Assembly (NCBI GenBank): GCA_019307945.1
Contig: JAFDIS010000018.1
Span: forward strand, 1-46,170
DNA: 46,170 nucleotides
From: Deltaproteobacteria bacterium
GTDB lineage: Bacteria > Desulfobacterota > DSM-4660 > Desulfatiglandales > Desulfatiglandaceae
Direction: 5' to 3'
Numbering within the stretch: the first letter of the stretch is position 1; every line of letters begins with the position of its first letter. Positions 1-8,430 of the stretch are shown one piece after another. Position numbers and translations under genes: made by a program. The notes beneath the pieces were generated by a model. That model saw only the letters and a program-made list of their open reading frames with translations, had not been told where the DNA came from and did no database searches.

Positions 1-69
1 TGGGTGGCTATCCGGTTGTTCCGCCGAGCCGATAAGCAAGGTCCCGACAAGAATGAAGGTGGCCCGCAT
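1..69 (-). CDS. Possible partial exported protein (N-terminus only)
   Basis: A minus-strand reading frame starts at ATG 69-67 and runs off the left edge without a stop. It encodes about 23 residues beginning MRATFILVGTLLIGSA, which resembles the start of a signal peptide (one basic residue, then a hydrophobic stretch). No clear ribosome binding site precedes it, so the start is uncertain. It would lie downstream of the methylase gene at 302-1780 on the same strand, separated by a G-rich minisatellite. Nothing can be said about function. Confidence 0.3.
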   Translation of the reverse strand, partial: MRATFILVGTLLIGSAEQPDSHP

Positions 70-98
70 GAAATGGGGCAGCGGCCGTGATCGAGGGC

Positions 99-237
99 GT
101 TGGGTTTGTGGGGTTTGTTGGGTTGCTTGGGTTGCTTGGGTTTGTTGGGTTACTTGGGTTTGTTGGGTTTATTGGGTTCGTTGGGTTTATTGGGTTTATT
201 GGGTTCGTTGGGTTTATTGGGTTTGTTGGGTTTGTGG
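99..237 (+). repeat. 9-bp G-rich minisatellite, about 15 units
   Basis: Fifteen consecutive 9-base units of the form GTTGGGTTT, with variation mainly at positions 1 and 9 (A, C or G), run from 99 to 233 and a partial unit follows. Each unit carries one GGG run, so the plus strand has GGG at a fixed 9-base pitch and could form G-quadruplexes. Because 9 is divisible by 3, all frames stay open and translate as tryptophan/valine- or glycine/phenylalanine-rich strings. I regard these as artefacts rather than genes. Confidence 0.95.
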
Positions 238-250
238 ATCAAACATTATG

Positions 251-282
251 GAGCGGCTCCTCCTGCGGCAAGAGCACCGCTC
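251..282 (-). terminator. Possible hairpin after the rsmG-spoU gene
   Basis: On the minus strand, just past the stop at 302, GAGCG...CGCTC pairs around an inner GCTC...GAGC, giving about 9 base pairs with one internal mismatch and a purine-rich loop. The following bases contain only a short broken T run (ATGTTTG). It could be a weak terminator or a 3'-end stabiliser. Confidence 0.35.
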
Positions 283-301
283 GTTCATGAACCTTCATGC
301 A

Positions 302-1780
302 CTAGCCCTTATCACGTATCCTGCTCCGCCAAGAGTACAGAGCGATCCCGGTGGCCAGGGCGGCATTGAGGGATTCCGTACCCGGTTCCATGGGAATCCC
401 CACGAGATTTTCCCGTCGCAGGCCCTCCGGAAGCCCCGGCCCCTCGACGCCCGGCACCAGGCCGAACGTCCCGGGGAATTTCACGGTTTCGAGGTTTGTG
501 CCGCCCGGCGACAACGCGAAAAGCGGGACCTGTCTCGTGCGGAGTTTCGCCAGAGACGGGCCTCTCCGGAACGAAACTCTGAACACCGCATTGCCGGCGG
601 CCCGCAAGGACTTATGGTGAAAGGGGTGGGCCGCCTCCTTCAACAGCACGATCCGCGCCACCCCGAAGGCCGCGGCGGTCCGGATCACAGCACCCACGTT
701 GGCGGGGTCTTGAAACGGAACAAACAGGGTGCATCCTTGGGGCCACCGCCCGTCCCGCCAGGCCGGCATGGGCGGCACTTTAACGATCAACAGGGGCGAT
801 CGCGTCCCGTGGATATCCAGCCGCTCGAAGAGATCCTTGCCCAGGCGGTACACAGAGATATTGTCCGGTACCGGATCCAGCGGCGGTTCATGCTCCTCTC
901 CCAGGACCAGGCTCGCGCAGCGGTCGGGAAACGCCTCGAGCGTCTCCAGCACGGACTTTGAACCGGCCAGGAGGGCCAGGCCCTCCTTCTTGATGCCCCG
1001 CGAGCCGGCCGCCCGCAAGAAGCGCTTGTATGTGGAATTTTCGGTGCTTTCGATCTTTCTGATCAAGTTCTCCCGACCGACGTATTTCCGCTTCGGGGGT
1101 TTCCGGTCCGCCGTCCGGCGGATGGATTTCGCGGCACCCTTTTTTTCAAAGACCACGAGACGCCGCCGGTGGGGCGTGCCGGCCAACGTGTAGGGCTTAT
1201 CCTGAACGAGCCTGAAATCGTCCCCCCGGCGGGAGAGTGCTTCGGCCAGCTCTTCGTCGCAATGGGGGCCCTTCATGAACACCACCAGCCCGCCCGAAGG
1301 CAAGAACCATTCAGCCCGCCGAAGCGTCAGTTCCATCTTCTCAAGGGCCCTGGTTATGACACCCGAAACAGGCACCGTGAACCCAGGGCCTACTTTGTGA
1401 GGGAAGACGTCGATACCCTTCAGACCGAGGGTCTTGCAGGTCTCCCGGAGAAAACCGGCGCGCCTGGCCCTCCCTTCGGCCAGGATGATCTTGATGCGGG
1501 GCCTTACGATCTTGATGGGAATGCCCGGCAGGCCGGCCCCCGACCCGATATCCAGGAGAGGCGATGGAAGTTCCATCAGATTCGGGACGATGACACTGTC
1601 CACGTAATGCTTGACCACCATGTTTTCGAAGTTCCTGATCCGCGTCAGGTCCAGGGCCTCGTTCCTTTCATGGATAAGACGATGATAGCGCCACAGCAGG
1701 GAGATCTGCTCCTCCTCCAGGCGCAAACCGCTCCGCTCGAACAGACGCGCCATGGCCCGCAGGCTGGGTTTCAGTTGCAT
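302..1780 (-). CDS. rsmG: RsmG-type 16S rRNA methyltransferase fused to SpoU/TrmH-family RNA methyltransferase
   Basis: This 492-residue protein carries two SAM-dependent RNA methylases in one chain. Residues 1-215 are RsmG/GidB-like (16S rRNA G527 N7-methylation in the family), with the SAM-binding motif DIGSGAGLPGIP at 77-88. After a basic linker (about 215-245), residues 245-492 are SpoU/TrmH-like. They show all three knot motifs: FQDPANVGAVIRTAAAFG (356-373), VPGVEGPGLP (442-451) and IPMEPGTESLNAALATGIA (462-480). RsmG alone is usually near 210 residues and SpoU proteins near 260, so both domains appear full length. The ATG start at 1780 follows GAGG at a good distance. The SpoU target (a 2'-O-methylated nucleotide in rRNA or tRNA) cannot be told from sequence. 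The gene is divergent from the pseudouridine synthase at 1973, and mnmG, a common rsmG neighbour, is not present. Confidence 0.9.
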   Translation of the reverse strand: MQLKPSLRAMARLFERSGLRLEEEQISLLWRYHRLIHERNEALDLTRIRNFENMVVKHYVDSVIVPNLMELPSPLLDIGSGAGLPGIPIKIVRPRIKIILAEGRARRAGFLRETCKTLGLKGIDVFPHKVGPGFTVPVSGVITRALEKMELTLRRAEWFLPSGGLVVFMKGPHCDEELAEALSRRGDDFRLVQDKPYTLAGTPHRRRLVVFEKKGAAKSIRRTADRKPPKRKYVGRENLIRKIESTENSTYKRFLRAAGSRGIKKEGLALLAGSKSVLETLEAFPDRCASLVLGEEHEPPLDPVPDNISVYRLGKDLFERLDIHGTRSPLLIVKVPPMPAWRDGRWPQGCTLFVPFQDPANVGAVIRTAAAFGVARIVLLKEAAHPFHHKSLRAAGNAVFRVSFRRGPSLAKLRTRQVPLFALSPGGTNLETVKFPGTFGLVPGVEGPGLPEGLRRENLVGIPMEPGTESLNAALATGIALYSWRSRIRDKG

Positions 1781-1972
1781 CGTAAGACCTCAATGACCCA
1801 AGGCCGGGCCCTCTTGAGCGGACCAGGGGATCTTTCTTGCCGTTCCCGTGGTTCTGTATTACGCTGCATCCATCCACCTGGGGTGGGTCCCGGGGGGTGG
1901 CCGCCCGCCTCGAACAGCCTGGATGCACGACCCGGGAAATCCCTGCAAGGGGCATATACATGGAAGTCGGGA

Positions 1973-2644
1973 ATGGTGTTTTCCAAATCGAGCAACATCG
2001 AAATCCTATATGAGGACAACCACCTGCTGGCTTTGTTCAAGCCCGCAGGTCTGCTGGTTCAGGGGGATCGGACAGGCGATCCCTCCCTTCTCGATTGGGC
2101 CCGGGAATACATCAGGGATCGTTACGAAAAACCCGGCAGGGTCTTCATCGGGCTGGTCCACCGCCTCGACCGGCCCGTGCCCGGAGTCGTGCTTACGGCC
2201 AAGACCTCCAAGGCCGCGGCCCGCCTCTCGGAGCAGTTCCGGCAAAGGACCATCCGGAAAGTCTACTGGGCCGTCGTGCGCGGCATACCGGCAAGGCCGG
2301 AGGGCCGTTCCGTGGTCTACCTCGAAAGACAGGGGAAACGGGTCCTGCTGGTCCCCCCGGGGAGAAGCGGGGCCAAGCGGGCGGAGCTCTGCTACAGGAC
2401 CCTGGAAACCATCCCTGGTCACGCGCTCCTCCATGTGGATCTCTTGACCGGAAGGCATCATCAGGTTCGGGCCCAGTTGGCGGCCCTGGGGCATCCCATC
2501 GTGGGAGACGCACGCTATGGCCGGTCGAGGGGCGGGGAAAGGCTGGGACTCCTGGCCAGGTCCCTCAGCTTCCGCCATCCCACCAGGGACCTGGATCTCA
2601 CGGTCGAGGCCCCATGTCCCGCTGATTGGCCGTGGCCCCCTTAG
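1973..2644 (+). CDS. RluA-family pseudouridine synthase
   Basis: This 223-residue protein isomerises uridine to pseudouridine in an RNA, probably rRNA or tRNA. The family catalytic motif HRLDR lies at 63-67, with Asp66 as the expected nucleophile. The downstream conserved block RHHQVRAQLAALGHPIVGDA (161-180) is also present. It is short for the family and has no N-terminal S4 domain. Subfamily and target are not resolvable. The start is ATG 1973, preceded by a weak GGAAG. A longer upstream reading frame exists but overlaps the divergent methylase and has no family similarity. The gene converges on the small minus-strand gene ending at 2657. Confidence 0.88.
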   Translation: MVFSKSSNIEILYEDNHLLALFKPAGLLVQGDRTGDPSLLDWAREYIRDRYEKPGRVFIGLVHRLDRPVPGVVLTAKTSKAAARLSEQFRQRTIRKVYWAVVRGIPARPEGRSVVYLERQGKRVLLVPPGRSGAKRAELCYRTLETIPGHALLHVDLLTGRHHQVRAQLAALGHPIVGDARYGRSRGGERLGLLARSLSFRHPTRDLDLTVEAPCPADWPWPP

Positions 2645-2656
2645 TCCCGGCAGGGA

Positions 2657-3088
2657 TCACGGTCTTGATCCCGCCTCCCGGAGATAGAGGGCAAGCCAGG
2701 CATCCACGTCCGCAGCACCAACGTCCTTCCTGTCATAAAAGATCAGGAACAACTCTCGCATCTTTCTCTTGAGACCTTCATCCCGGACCGCTTCCTCCAG
2801 GGAGAGCCTGTCCCTGGGGTCATAAAAGGCCTTGAGCAACGGAAACAGAGTGGTCGCCGCCGCTCCCAGGTCTTCGCCCGGGGTGTTCTTCCGGGACAAC
2901 GCCTCCAGCAACGAACGCAAAGGGCCCAGGTAGGGACGCAGGATCCGGTAATTATAATAGTATACCTCGCGCTCCGAGCGATAGCCGCCGGGGGCAAACC
3001 GCTCGATCTTCGCGATCATGAGGTCTATTTCATCCCCTGCCTTGCCCGCCGGTTTACGCTTCCTCTGAATGAAAGTGTTCCAGATCAT
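2657..3088 (-). CDS. Conserved-looking hypothetical protein, 143 residues
   Basis: I do not recognise a family. The protein is soluble, helical and rich in charged residues, with no signal peptide, membrane segment or cysteine motif. The middle contains YYYNYRILRPYLGPLRSLLE, and the C-terminal part LFLIFYDRKDVGAADVDAWL also looks helical. An in-frame ATG lies eight codons upstream at 3112, but a strong GGGAGGTGGGAGAAA ribosome binding site sits directly before ATG 3088, so I chose that start. The gene stands alone between the pseudouridine synthase (convergent) and the CsgG-like lipoprotein (divergent). Confidence 0.65.
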   Translation of the reverse strand: MIWNTFIQRKRKPAGKAGDEIDLMIAKIERFAPGGYRSEREVYYYNYRILRPYLGPLRSLLEALSRKNTPGEDLGAAATTLFPLLKAFYDPRDRLSLEEAVRDEGLKRKMRELFLIFYDRKDVGAADVDAWLALYLREAGSRP

Positions 3089-3287
3089 TTTCTCCCACCT
3101 CCCTGTACGCATGATGCGGCATGGCCGAGCCGCCTGTCAACCGCATTGTCTCCCCTGTCAAGACAGCATCCCTGACGGGCGGGACCTGACAGGCGGGAAC
3201 AAACCGGAGCGCAGGGGAAAAACACTATCTCTTGGTCCTAATGATCTCGGCCGTCCGCGCCGATGGAAAAGGCAAGAGTCTTTTTGG

Positions 3288-3314
3288 TTGACAAAGCCCG
3301 GGTGAGGGGATAAC
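3288..3314 (+). promoter_or_regulatory. Candidate sigma70 promoter for the CsgG-like gene
   Basis: A perfect -35 box TTGACA (3288-3293) is followed by either GATAAC (3309-3314, 15-base spacer) or TAACAA (3311-3316, 17-base spacer). It lies about 70 bases before the ATG at 3381 in an AT-rich stretch. The -10 match is only moderate. Confidence 0.4.
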
Positions 3315-3380
3315 AATTTTCAAACGGTCACCGTCTAAGAATTTTTTCATTAATATTCAATATGTTAAAAGGAGGTTGCC

Positions 3381-4196
3381 ATGTTCAGAAGAATCCCGGT
3401 CGTTTTCCTCTTCCTAACCCTTGCATGCTTCGCCCTGACGAGTTCAGGGTGCCTCGAAAGCATGGTGAAACCCACCGCCAAGACCGATACCGGCCTGGAG
3501 CAACAGCTTCCCCCTTACAGCGGACCACGGGCCAAGGTGGCGGTGGCCAAGTTCCAGTGGAAAGTGGGAGGAAAAGGCAGCACCACCCGGATCAGCGGAT
3601 TCGGGCGGGGAATCACCATTACCCACGAAGAGACGGGTTACATGACCGGCCTGCGCGACATGCTCACCACGGCCCTGGTCCAGAGCAAACGGTTTCGCGT
3701 CCTGGAAAGGCAGGACCTGGATGCCCTCAAGCAGGAGATGCAACTCTCGGGCCAGGGGTACACCGACCGAAGCGGCATAAAGAAAGGGCGGATCAAAGGG
3801 GCTGATCTGGTCATTTTGGCTGCAATCACCGGCTGGGAGCCGGGTTCGTCCGGCGGTGGAGGCGGGCTGGGGGCCGCAGGCCTCTTCGGCAAGGCCGGCA
3901 AGGCCATCGCCGCCCTGGGAGCCATCGGCGGCGCGTTCAAAAAGTCCAGCATGGCCATGGATATTCGGATCGTGGATGCGAGCACCTCGGAAGTGCTGGC
4001 CGCCACCCGTGTCGAAGGTGTGGCCAAGGATGTCAATCTAGGTGCGGCCCTGGGCGCCATCGGCGGCAGCGGTGGCATGGGCGGAGGCCTGAGCGGATTC
4101 GCCAAGACCCCCATGGAGAAGGCGATCAGGACCTGCATCTATGAGGCCGTCAAGTATATCGTGGCCAACACGCCCAAGAAGTATATGAAATACTGA
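3381..4196 (+). CDS. CsgG/HfaB-like outer-membrane lipoprotein
   Basis: This 271-residue lipoprotein has a signal sequence with lipobox TSSGC, acylated Cys24. Residues 50-150 look like the CsgG/TolB-N type fold: VAVAKFQW, then GLRDMLTTALVQSKRFRVLE and a block ending in GADLVILAAITGWE. The second half (190-265) continues the fold with MDIRIVDASTSEVLAATRVEG. Two glycine- and alanine-rich inserts (154-188 and 221-240) are unusual and could form a flexible or membrane-lining segment. CsgG forms the curli secretion pore, but no curli subunit or CsgE/F is nearby, so a curli role is not supported. A strong AAAGGAGG site precedes the ATG. It appears monocistronic or co-transcribed with the PilZ gene 127 bases downstream. 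Confidence 0.8.
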   Translation: MFRRIPVVFLFLTLACFALTSSGCLESMVKPTAKTDTGLEQQLPPYSGPRAKVAVAKFQWKVGGKGSTTRISGFGRGITITHEETGYMTGLRDMLTTALVQSKRFRVLERQDLDALKQEMQLSGQGYTDRSGIKKGRIKGADLVILAAITGWEPGSSGGGGGLGAAGLFGKAGKAIAALGAIGGAFKKSSMAMDIRIVDASTSEVLAATRVEGVAKDVNLGAALGAIGGSGGMGGGLSGFAKTPMEKAIRTCIYEAVKYIVANTPKKYMKY

Positions 4197-4323
4197 TCCG
4201 GGCGCAAAGGAGGACCGGAGGCGGCGCGGTGCATGGCACCGGCCCCGCCCTAGCCCGAAGCCGGGGGGGTTGGCCCGCATCCGGGGAAACAGGTGTCCCG
4301 CAGGGGGCAGGGGAGCAGTGCTC

Positions 4324-4686
4324 ATGGTGCAGGAGAGGCGGAGGTTTTTCAGGGTCCCCTTCGACGTCAGGGCCCGCCTTCATGTGGCGGGTAAGGAACT
4401 TGAGATCCAGGGCATCCGGAATCTGAGCATGGGGGGAAGTCTGCTGTCCCTCAAGGCCCAGGTATCTCCGGGCGTCCCCTGTAAGTTGGTGATCCAACTG
4501 GAAGGCAGTCGAGAACGGCTGAAGATATCCGGTGAAGTGACACGCAACACGGGCGACACCGTTGCAGTGAAATTCACTGGTATTGACCCTGAAAGTCTCC
4601 ATCACCTCCGAAATATCGTGCGCTACAACGCGCCCGACCCGGAAACCGTGGAAAAAGAATTCAGCGAACGGCCGGGCCTGCTCTGA
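4324..4686 (+). CDS. PilZ-domain protein (cyclic-di-GMP binding)
   Basis: This 120-residue single-domain protein has both PilZ signatures: ERRRFFR at 4-10 (the RxxxR switch) and NLSMGG at 33-38 (the D/N-x-S-x-x-G motif). The remainder (LKISGEVTRNTG, VAVKFTGIDPE) fits the PilZ beta barrel. Such proteins act as cyclic-di-GMP receptors that change partner activity. The partner is unknown. The start ATG 4324 is preceded by AGGGGAG. An in-frame start at 4270 would add 18 residues with no family match. It lies between the CsgG-like lipoprotein and the iron-sulfur regulator-like gene. Confidence 0.82.
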   Translation: MVQERRRFFRVPFDVRARLHVAGKELEIQGIRNLSMGGSLLSLKAQVSPGVPCKLVIQLEGSRERLKISGEVTRNTGDTVAVKFTGIDPESLHHLRNIVRYNAPDPETVEKEFSERPGLL

Positions 4687-4791
4687 AACGTTCGATTCAG
4701 GTCTCAGCAGCCCACCGCCTCTGCCGCGTGGGAGCAGATTGACGTTCAGGGACGTTTGAAAAACCACCCCTCTTGACGGGAGAGTTTTATC

Positions 4792-5880
4792 ATGCCCGAG
4801 GACCCTTACGTAGAACTTCGTGCCTTCCTGGACCGCTTTCCTCTGGGTTTCCCGCCCACGCCCTCCGGGGTGGAACTCAAGATCCTGAAACGGTTGTTCA
4901 CCCCTGAAGAGGCCTCTTTGGCCGTGAAGCTCAGTGCCCGGCCGGAGGGCGTGGAAGAGATCGCCGAAAGAACCGGCATGGCCCCGGGCGCACTGGAACC
5001 GATTCTCGACGCCATGGCCCGGAAGGGTCTGGTATTTAAGATGCGAAGACAAGGAAAGGCCTGCTACAACGCAGCGCCTTTCATGATCGGCCTTTACGAA
5101 TACTCTGTCAAACGAATCGACCCCGAGCTTGCCGCGCTTTACAGGGAATACCATGACAGCGCATATGCCGACGAAATGGGTGCCAGTCACGTACCGGGCT
5201 TCAAAGTGATCCCCGTCAACAGGCACGTGGCCTCCGATTTGGTCTTACTGCCGTACCAAAAAATGGAGGAAGACATCCGCTCGGCCAGAGTCATCGCGGT
5301 GACCGATTGCATCTGCCGAAAGGAGGCGGCACTTGTCGGAGAGGCATGCGACCACCCCCTTGAAACCTGCCTGAGCTTCGGCGCAGCGGCCGAGTACTAT
5401 ATCGAGAACGGCCTGGGACGCAGGATTTCAGCCGATGAAGCGATCCGCATCCTGGAGGAAGCGGACGAATCGGGCCTTGTGCACGCCGGGGCCAATTCCA
5501 AACATCTTTCCAACATCTGCAATTGCTGTCCCTGCTGTTGCGCCTCCATGAAGGGCATTACGCGGAAAGGAATGAAAAGGCGTCAGTTCATGAACGCCAT
5601 TTTCGAGGCCGTGGTGGACGAAGATTCATGCACCGCCTGCGAGGTATGCGTCGACCGATGCCCTGTGGGGGCCGTCTCCGTGGACGACTGGGCTGTGGTG
5701 GATAGGGACCGTTGCCTGGGTTGCGGTCTGTGCGCGGGTACATGCCCTACCGAGGCCATCACCATGAAGCTGAGGCAAGACCGGGAGGAACCTTTCGACC
5801 GCGTCCTGGACATGGGGCTTGCCATCCTGGAAGGCAAGAAAAAACACGCCAAAGTACCATCCGGCAGGGAAACAGCCTGA
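4792..5880 (+). CDS. Winged-helix / 4Fe-4S ferredoxin-domain protein
   Basis: This 362-residue soluble protein joins three parts. Residues 26-95 look like a winged-helix domain (LAVKLSARPEGVEEIAERTG, then LDAMARKGLVFKMRRQGKAC). Residues 160-250 form a cysteine-rich middle with Cys173, 175, 186 and 193, then the dense CNCCPCCC cluster at 243-250. Residues 275-325 are a bacterial 2[4Fe-4S] ferredoxin domain with CTACEVCVDRC (280-290) and CLGCGLCAGTC (308-318). The combination suggests a redox protein whose DNA-binding or protein-binding module responds to the cluster state, or an electron-transfer adaptor. Neither role is proved by sequence. Similar architectures are, to my knowledge, common in anaerobic Desulfobacterota. 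The hybrid kinase follows 161 bases downstream on the same strand. Confidence 0.8.
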   Translation: MPEDPYVELRAFLDRFPLGFPPTPSGVELKILKRLFTPEEASLAVKLSARPEGVEEIAERTGMAPGALEPILDAMARKGLVFKMRRQGKACYNAAPFMIGLYEYSVKRIDPELAALYREYHDSAYADEMGASHVPGFKVIPVNRHVASDLVLLPYQKMEEDIRSARVIAVTDCICRKEAALVGEACDHPLETCLSFGAAAEYYIENGLGRRISADEAIRILEEADESGLVHAGANSKHLSNICNCCPCCCASMKGITRKGMKRRQFMNAIFEAVVDEDSCTACEVCVDRCPVGAVSVDDWAVVDRDRCLGCGLCAGTCPTEAITMKLRQDREEPFDRVLDMGLAILEGKKKHAKVPSGRETA

Positions 5881-6041
5881 GCGTTTCTTCAAGAAGTCCC
5901 CGCCCCTGATGCAAGTCAGCCGTGCGGGAGACGCCCCGCGTTCGCCCGGTGAATCGGATTTTTTTAGTCCGCCTGAGCGCATATCCGTTTACTCTTCTGT
6001 CCTTCTTGCCGAAAAAGAGAATAAGCGAATCATCTTGGACC

Positions 6042-8273
6042 ATGCGTCTCCCCAGGGGAAACGCCAGGAAGGATATCTTGAACTCCCCCGAAAACAATCC
6101 GGATCAAGAATACCCAGCGGAGAGTCGTGAACGGCTTATCACGGAAGTAGCCAGACTCCGGAAACGAATTCGTCGTCTGGAAGAAAAACTTCGGGATGCC
6201 GGCGGTGGACGCGGAGAGCGGCAATTTCTCGAACTTCTGGAGAGCATCGAAGACGGATACTATGAGGTAGACGAGGCAGGCCGATTCCTGGTGATAAACT
6301 CCGCTTTGTGCCGGATCCTGGGATACACGCGCGAAGAGATCATCGGCACGAGCTACCGGGCCCACACTCCCCTGGAAGCGAGGGACGCCGTCTTTCGCAC
6401 GTTCAACGAAGTGTTTCGGAGCGGAAAGCCTGCAAGGGCCTTTGATTGGGCCGTGATTCGTAAGGACGGCACGCTGAGGCACGTGGAGGTCTCGATCTCC
6501 CTGAAAAGGACTCCAGAAGGAAAGCCCGTGGGCTTCAGGGGACTCTTGCGTGACGTCACGGCTCGAAAACAGGATGAAGAAAGGACACGGGCCGCCTTTC
6601 GGGACCTGGAGCAGCTCAACCGGCAACTCGAGGAGACCACGGAGCGCGCCAACCAGATGGCCTTTGAGGCCGAATCGGCCAGTCTTGCCAAAACCGAGTT
6701 TCTCGCAAGGATGAGCCACGAAATCCGCACGCCAATGAACGCCATCCTGGGATTCACCGAGATGCTGCTTGAGACGAGCCTGGACCGCGAGCAGACCGAG
6801 TACCTGGAGATTGTCAAGAGGAGCGGGGAGTCCCTTCTGGCCATAATCGACGACATCCTCGATTTTTCCAAGATCGAGTCAGGTCGATTCGAACTGGAAT
6901 CGACCGCCTTTGACCCAGAGGCGACCGCCGTGGAAGTGTGCGAACTGCTTTATCCGCGCGTGGCCGGCAAACCTGTGGAGATTCTTTTCCGCGCTGAAAC
7001 CGATGTTCCCGTAACGGTGGTGGGGGATCAGGTCCGTTACCGCCAGGTCCTGGTCAACCTCCTGGGAAATGCCGTCAAGTTCACGGAAGCAGGGGAAATC
7101 GAATGCACACTGGCCGTGGATCAAAGGCAGGACGATCTCGTTTTGCTTCATGCATCGGTTCGCGATACGGGGCCCGGAGTGCCTGAGGAGAGCCGAGAAC
7201 TCATATTTGAAGCCTTTCAGCAAGCAGACGGTTCCATGACCCGAAGACATGGAGGCACGGGTCTGGGCCTCGCCATATGTCGGGAGATCGCGAGAAAAAT
7301 GGAAGGTGAGGTATGGGTGGAGGGCCCGCCCCCCGATTTGTCGGTCACGGGCAGTGTGTTTCATTTCACCGCCCGGCTCCAAGACCCAGGTGGGGGGCTC
7401 CCGGTGGTTCCCCGGAATCTGAAGGGATGCCGCGCACTGATCTACGACCACAACAAGCGGCAACTGGATATCCTCTCGTCGGTCCTTCGTTACGCGGGGA
7501 TGGACACGCAAACGTGCACTGACGCTCAAACGGCTCTTGCGGCGCTAGAGGAGGCCGCCATAAACGGTGACCCAATACAACTTTTCATCCTCGACGTTGA
7601 ACAAAGGCCGCCCGAATTCCGGGAGACGCTGAAGCGTATCCGCAATTCGCTACCGAGTAGCAGGCGGATCGCCGCCGTGGCGACCGCGCCATACATCGAT
7701 CTGGAAGCAAAGGCCTGGTCCTCACAGCCCTTTGACGCCTATCTCCCGAAGCCCGCGTCACGGGTCCGCATCCTGAAACAAATATCCGCTCTGCTGGAGC
7801 CGACACGGCCCCCGGGACAAGGAGAGGATGACGCAGGAACCCCTTTCATGCAGGCCTCCGAGAATCCCCAGGGCGACGAGGTTTCAATCCTGCTGGTGGA
7901 AGACAACCCGGTCAACCAGAAGCTGGCGCTCCTGCTGCTTCGCAGGGCCGGATATGAGGTGGACGTAGCCTCCAATGGAAAAGAGGCCATCCGGATGTAC
8001 ACGGCGCCCGGGGCCCATTACGACCTCGTCTTCATGGACATCCAGATGCCGGAAATGGACGGACTGGAGGCGGCCAGGGAAATCCGACGCTGGGAATCGG
8101 CCCAAGCTGATCCTTCCAGCCGCGGACCCGTCCCCATTGTGGCCATGACCGCCCACGCCATGAAAGGTGACAGGGAGAAAAGCCTTCGGGCCGGAATGAA
8201 CGACCACCTCACCAAACCCATCCGTAAAGCCCCCCTCCTGGAAACGATCGAGAGATGGGTCCCCCGGGCATAA
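6042..8273 (+). CDS. Hybrid sensor histidine kinase (PAS-HisKA-HATPase-REC-REC)
   Basis: Counted from ATG 6042 the protein has 743 residues and no membrane segments, so it is a cytoplasmic sensor. In order it shows an N-terminal coiled coil (RLRKRIRRLEEKL), a PAS domain (about 60-175) and a coiled linker. The HisKA H-box is MSHEIRTPMN, with phosphoacceptor His226. The ATP-binding domain has an N-box with Asn343 and a G1 box DTGPGVP at 375. A receiver-like domain (FILDVEQ, Asp518) follows that is poorly conserved around the acidic pocket. The C-terminal receiver is canonical (FMDIQMPEMDG, Asp666; Lys in LTKP). The start is uncertain: GTG 5922 opens the frame but lacks a ribosome site, and TTG 6078 has a good AGGAAGGA just upstream. 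The target regulator is not in this window. Confidence 0.88.
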   Translation: MRLPRGNARKDILNSPENNPDQEYPAESRERLITEVARLRKRIRRLEEKLRDAGGGRGERQFLELLESIEDGYYEVDEAGRFLVINSALCRILGYTREEIIGTSYRAHTPLEARDAVFRTFNEVFRSGKPARAFDWAVIRKDGTLRHVEVSISLKRTPEGKPVGFRGLLRDVTARKQDEERTRAAFRDLEQLNRQLEETTERANQMAFEAESASLAKTEFLARMSHEIRTPMNAILGFTEMLLETSLDREQTEYLEIVKRSGESLLAIIDDILDFSKIESGRFELESTAFDPEATAVEVCELLYPRVAGKPVEILFRAETDVPVTVVGDQVRYRQVLVNLLGNAVKFTEAGEIECTLAVDQRQDDLVLLHASVRDTGPGVPEESRELIFEAFQQADGSMTRRHGGTGLGLAICREIARKMEGEVWVEGPPPDLSVTGSVFHFTARLQDPGGGLPVVPRNLKGCRALIYDHNKRQLDILSSVLRYAGMDTQTCTDAQTALAALEEAAINGDPIQLFILDVEQRPPEFRETLKRIRNSLPSSRRIAAVATAPYIDLEAKAWSSQPFDAYLPKPASRVRILKQISALLEPTRPPGQGEDDAGTPFMQASENPQGDEVSILLVEDNPVNQKLALLLLRRAGYEVDVASNGKEAIRMYTAPGAHYDLVFMDIQMPEMDGLEAAREIRRWESAQADPSSRGPVPIVAMTAHAMKGDREKSLRAGMNDHLTKPIRKAPLLETIERWVPRA

Positions 8274-8430
8274 GTCCCTCAAGGGATATTCCGCGGGACC
8301 GGCCAATGGCTCTTCCCTGATCGTCCCGGCCTAGATTCCTGGATTTTGGTTGACGGGAGATGAATCGTTGAATTAAAGTCGATTTCATCAAGGTGACCCA
8401 TGGAACTTTCAACCCCGATCCGGTTGTTTC

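Noticed and set aside
53-961. Plus-strand open frame with a long tryptophan/valine repeat
   Set aside because: It is created by the 9-bp minisatellite and then runs antisense to the RsmG-SpoU gene. There is no domain similarity and no ribosome site.
1169-1972. Upstream extension of the pseudouridine synthase frame
   Set aside because: It lies antisense to the methylase gene and reads as non-family sequence. The family N-terminus begins at ATG 1973.
4150-5226. Long minus-strand open frame opposite the PilZ and iron-sulfur genes
   Set aside because: It is antisense to two well-supported genes in GC-rich DNA and has no recognisable domain.
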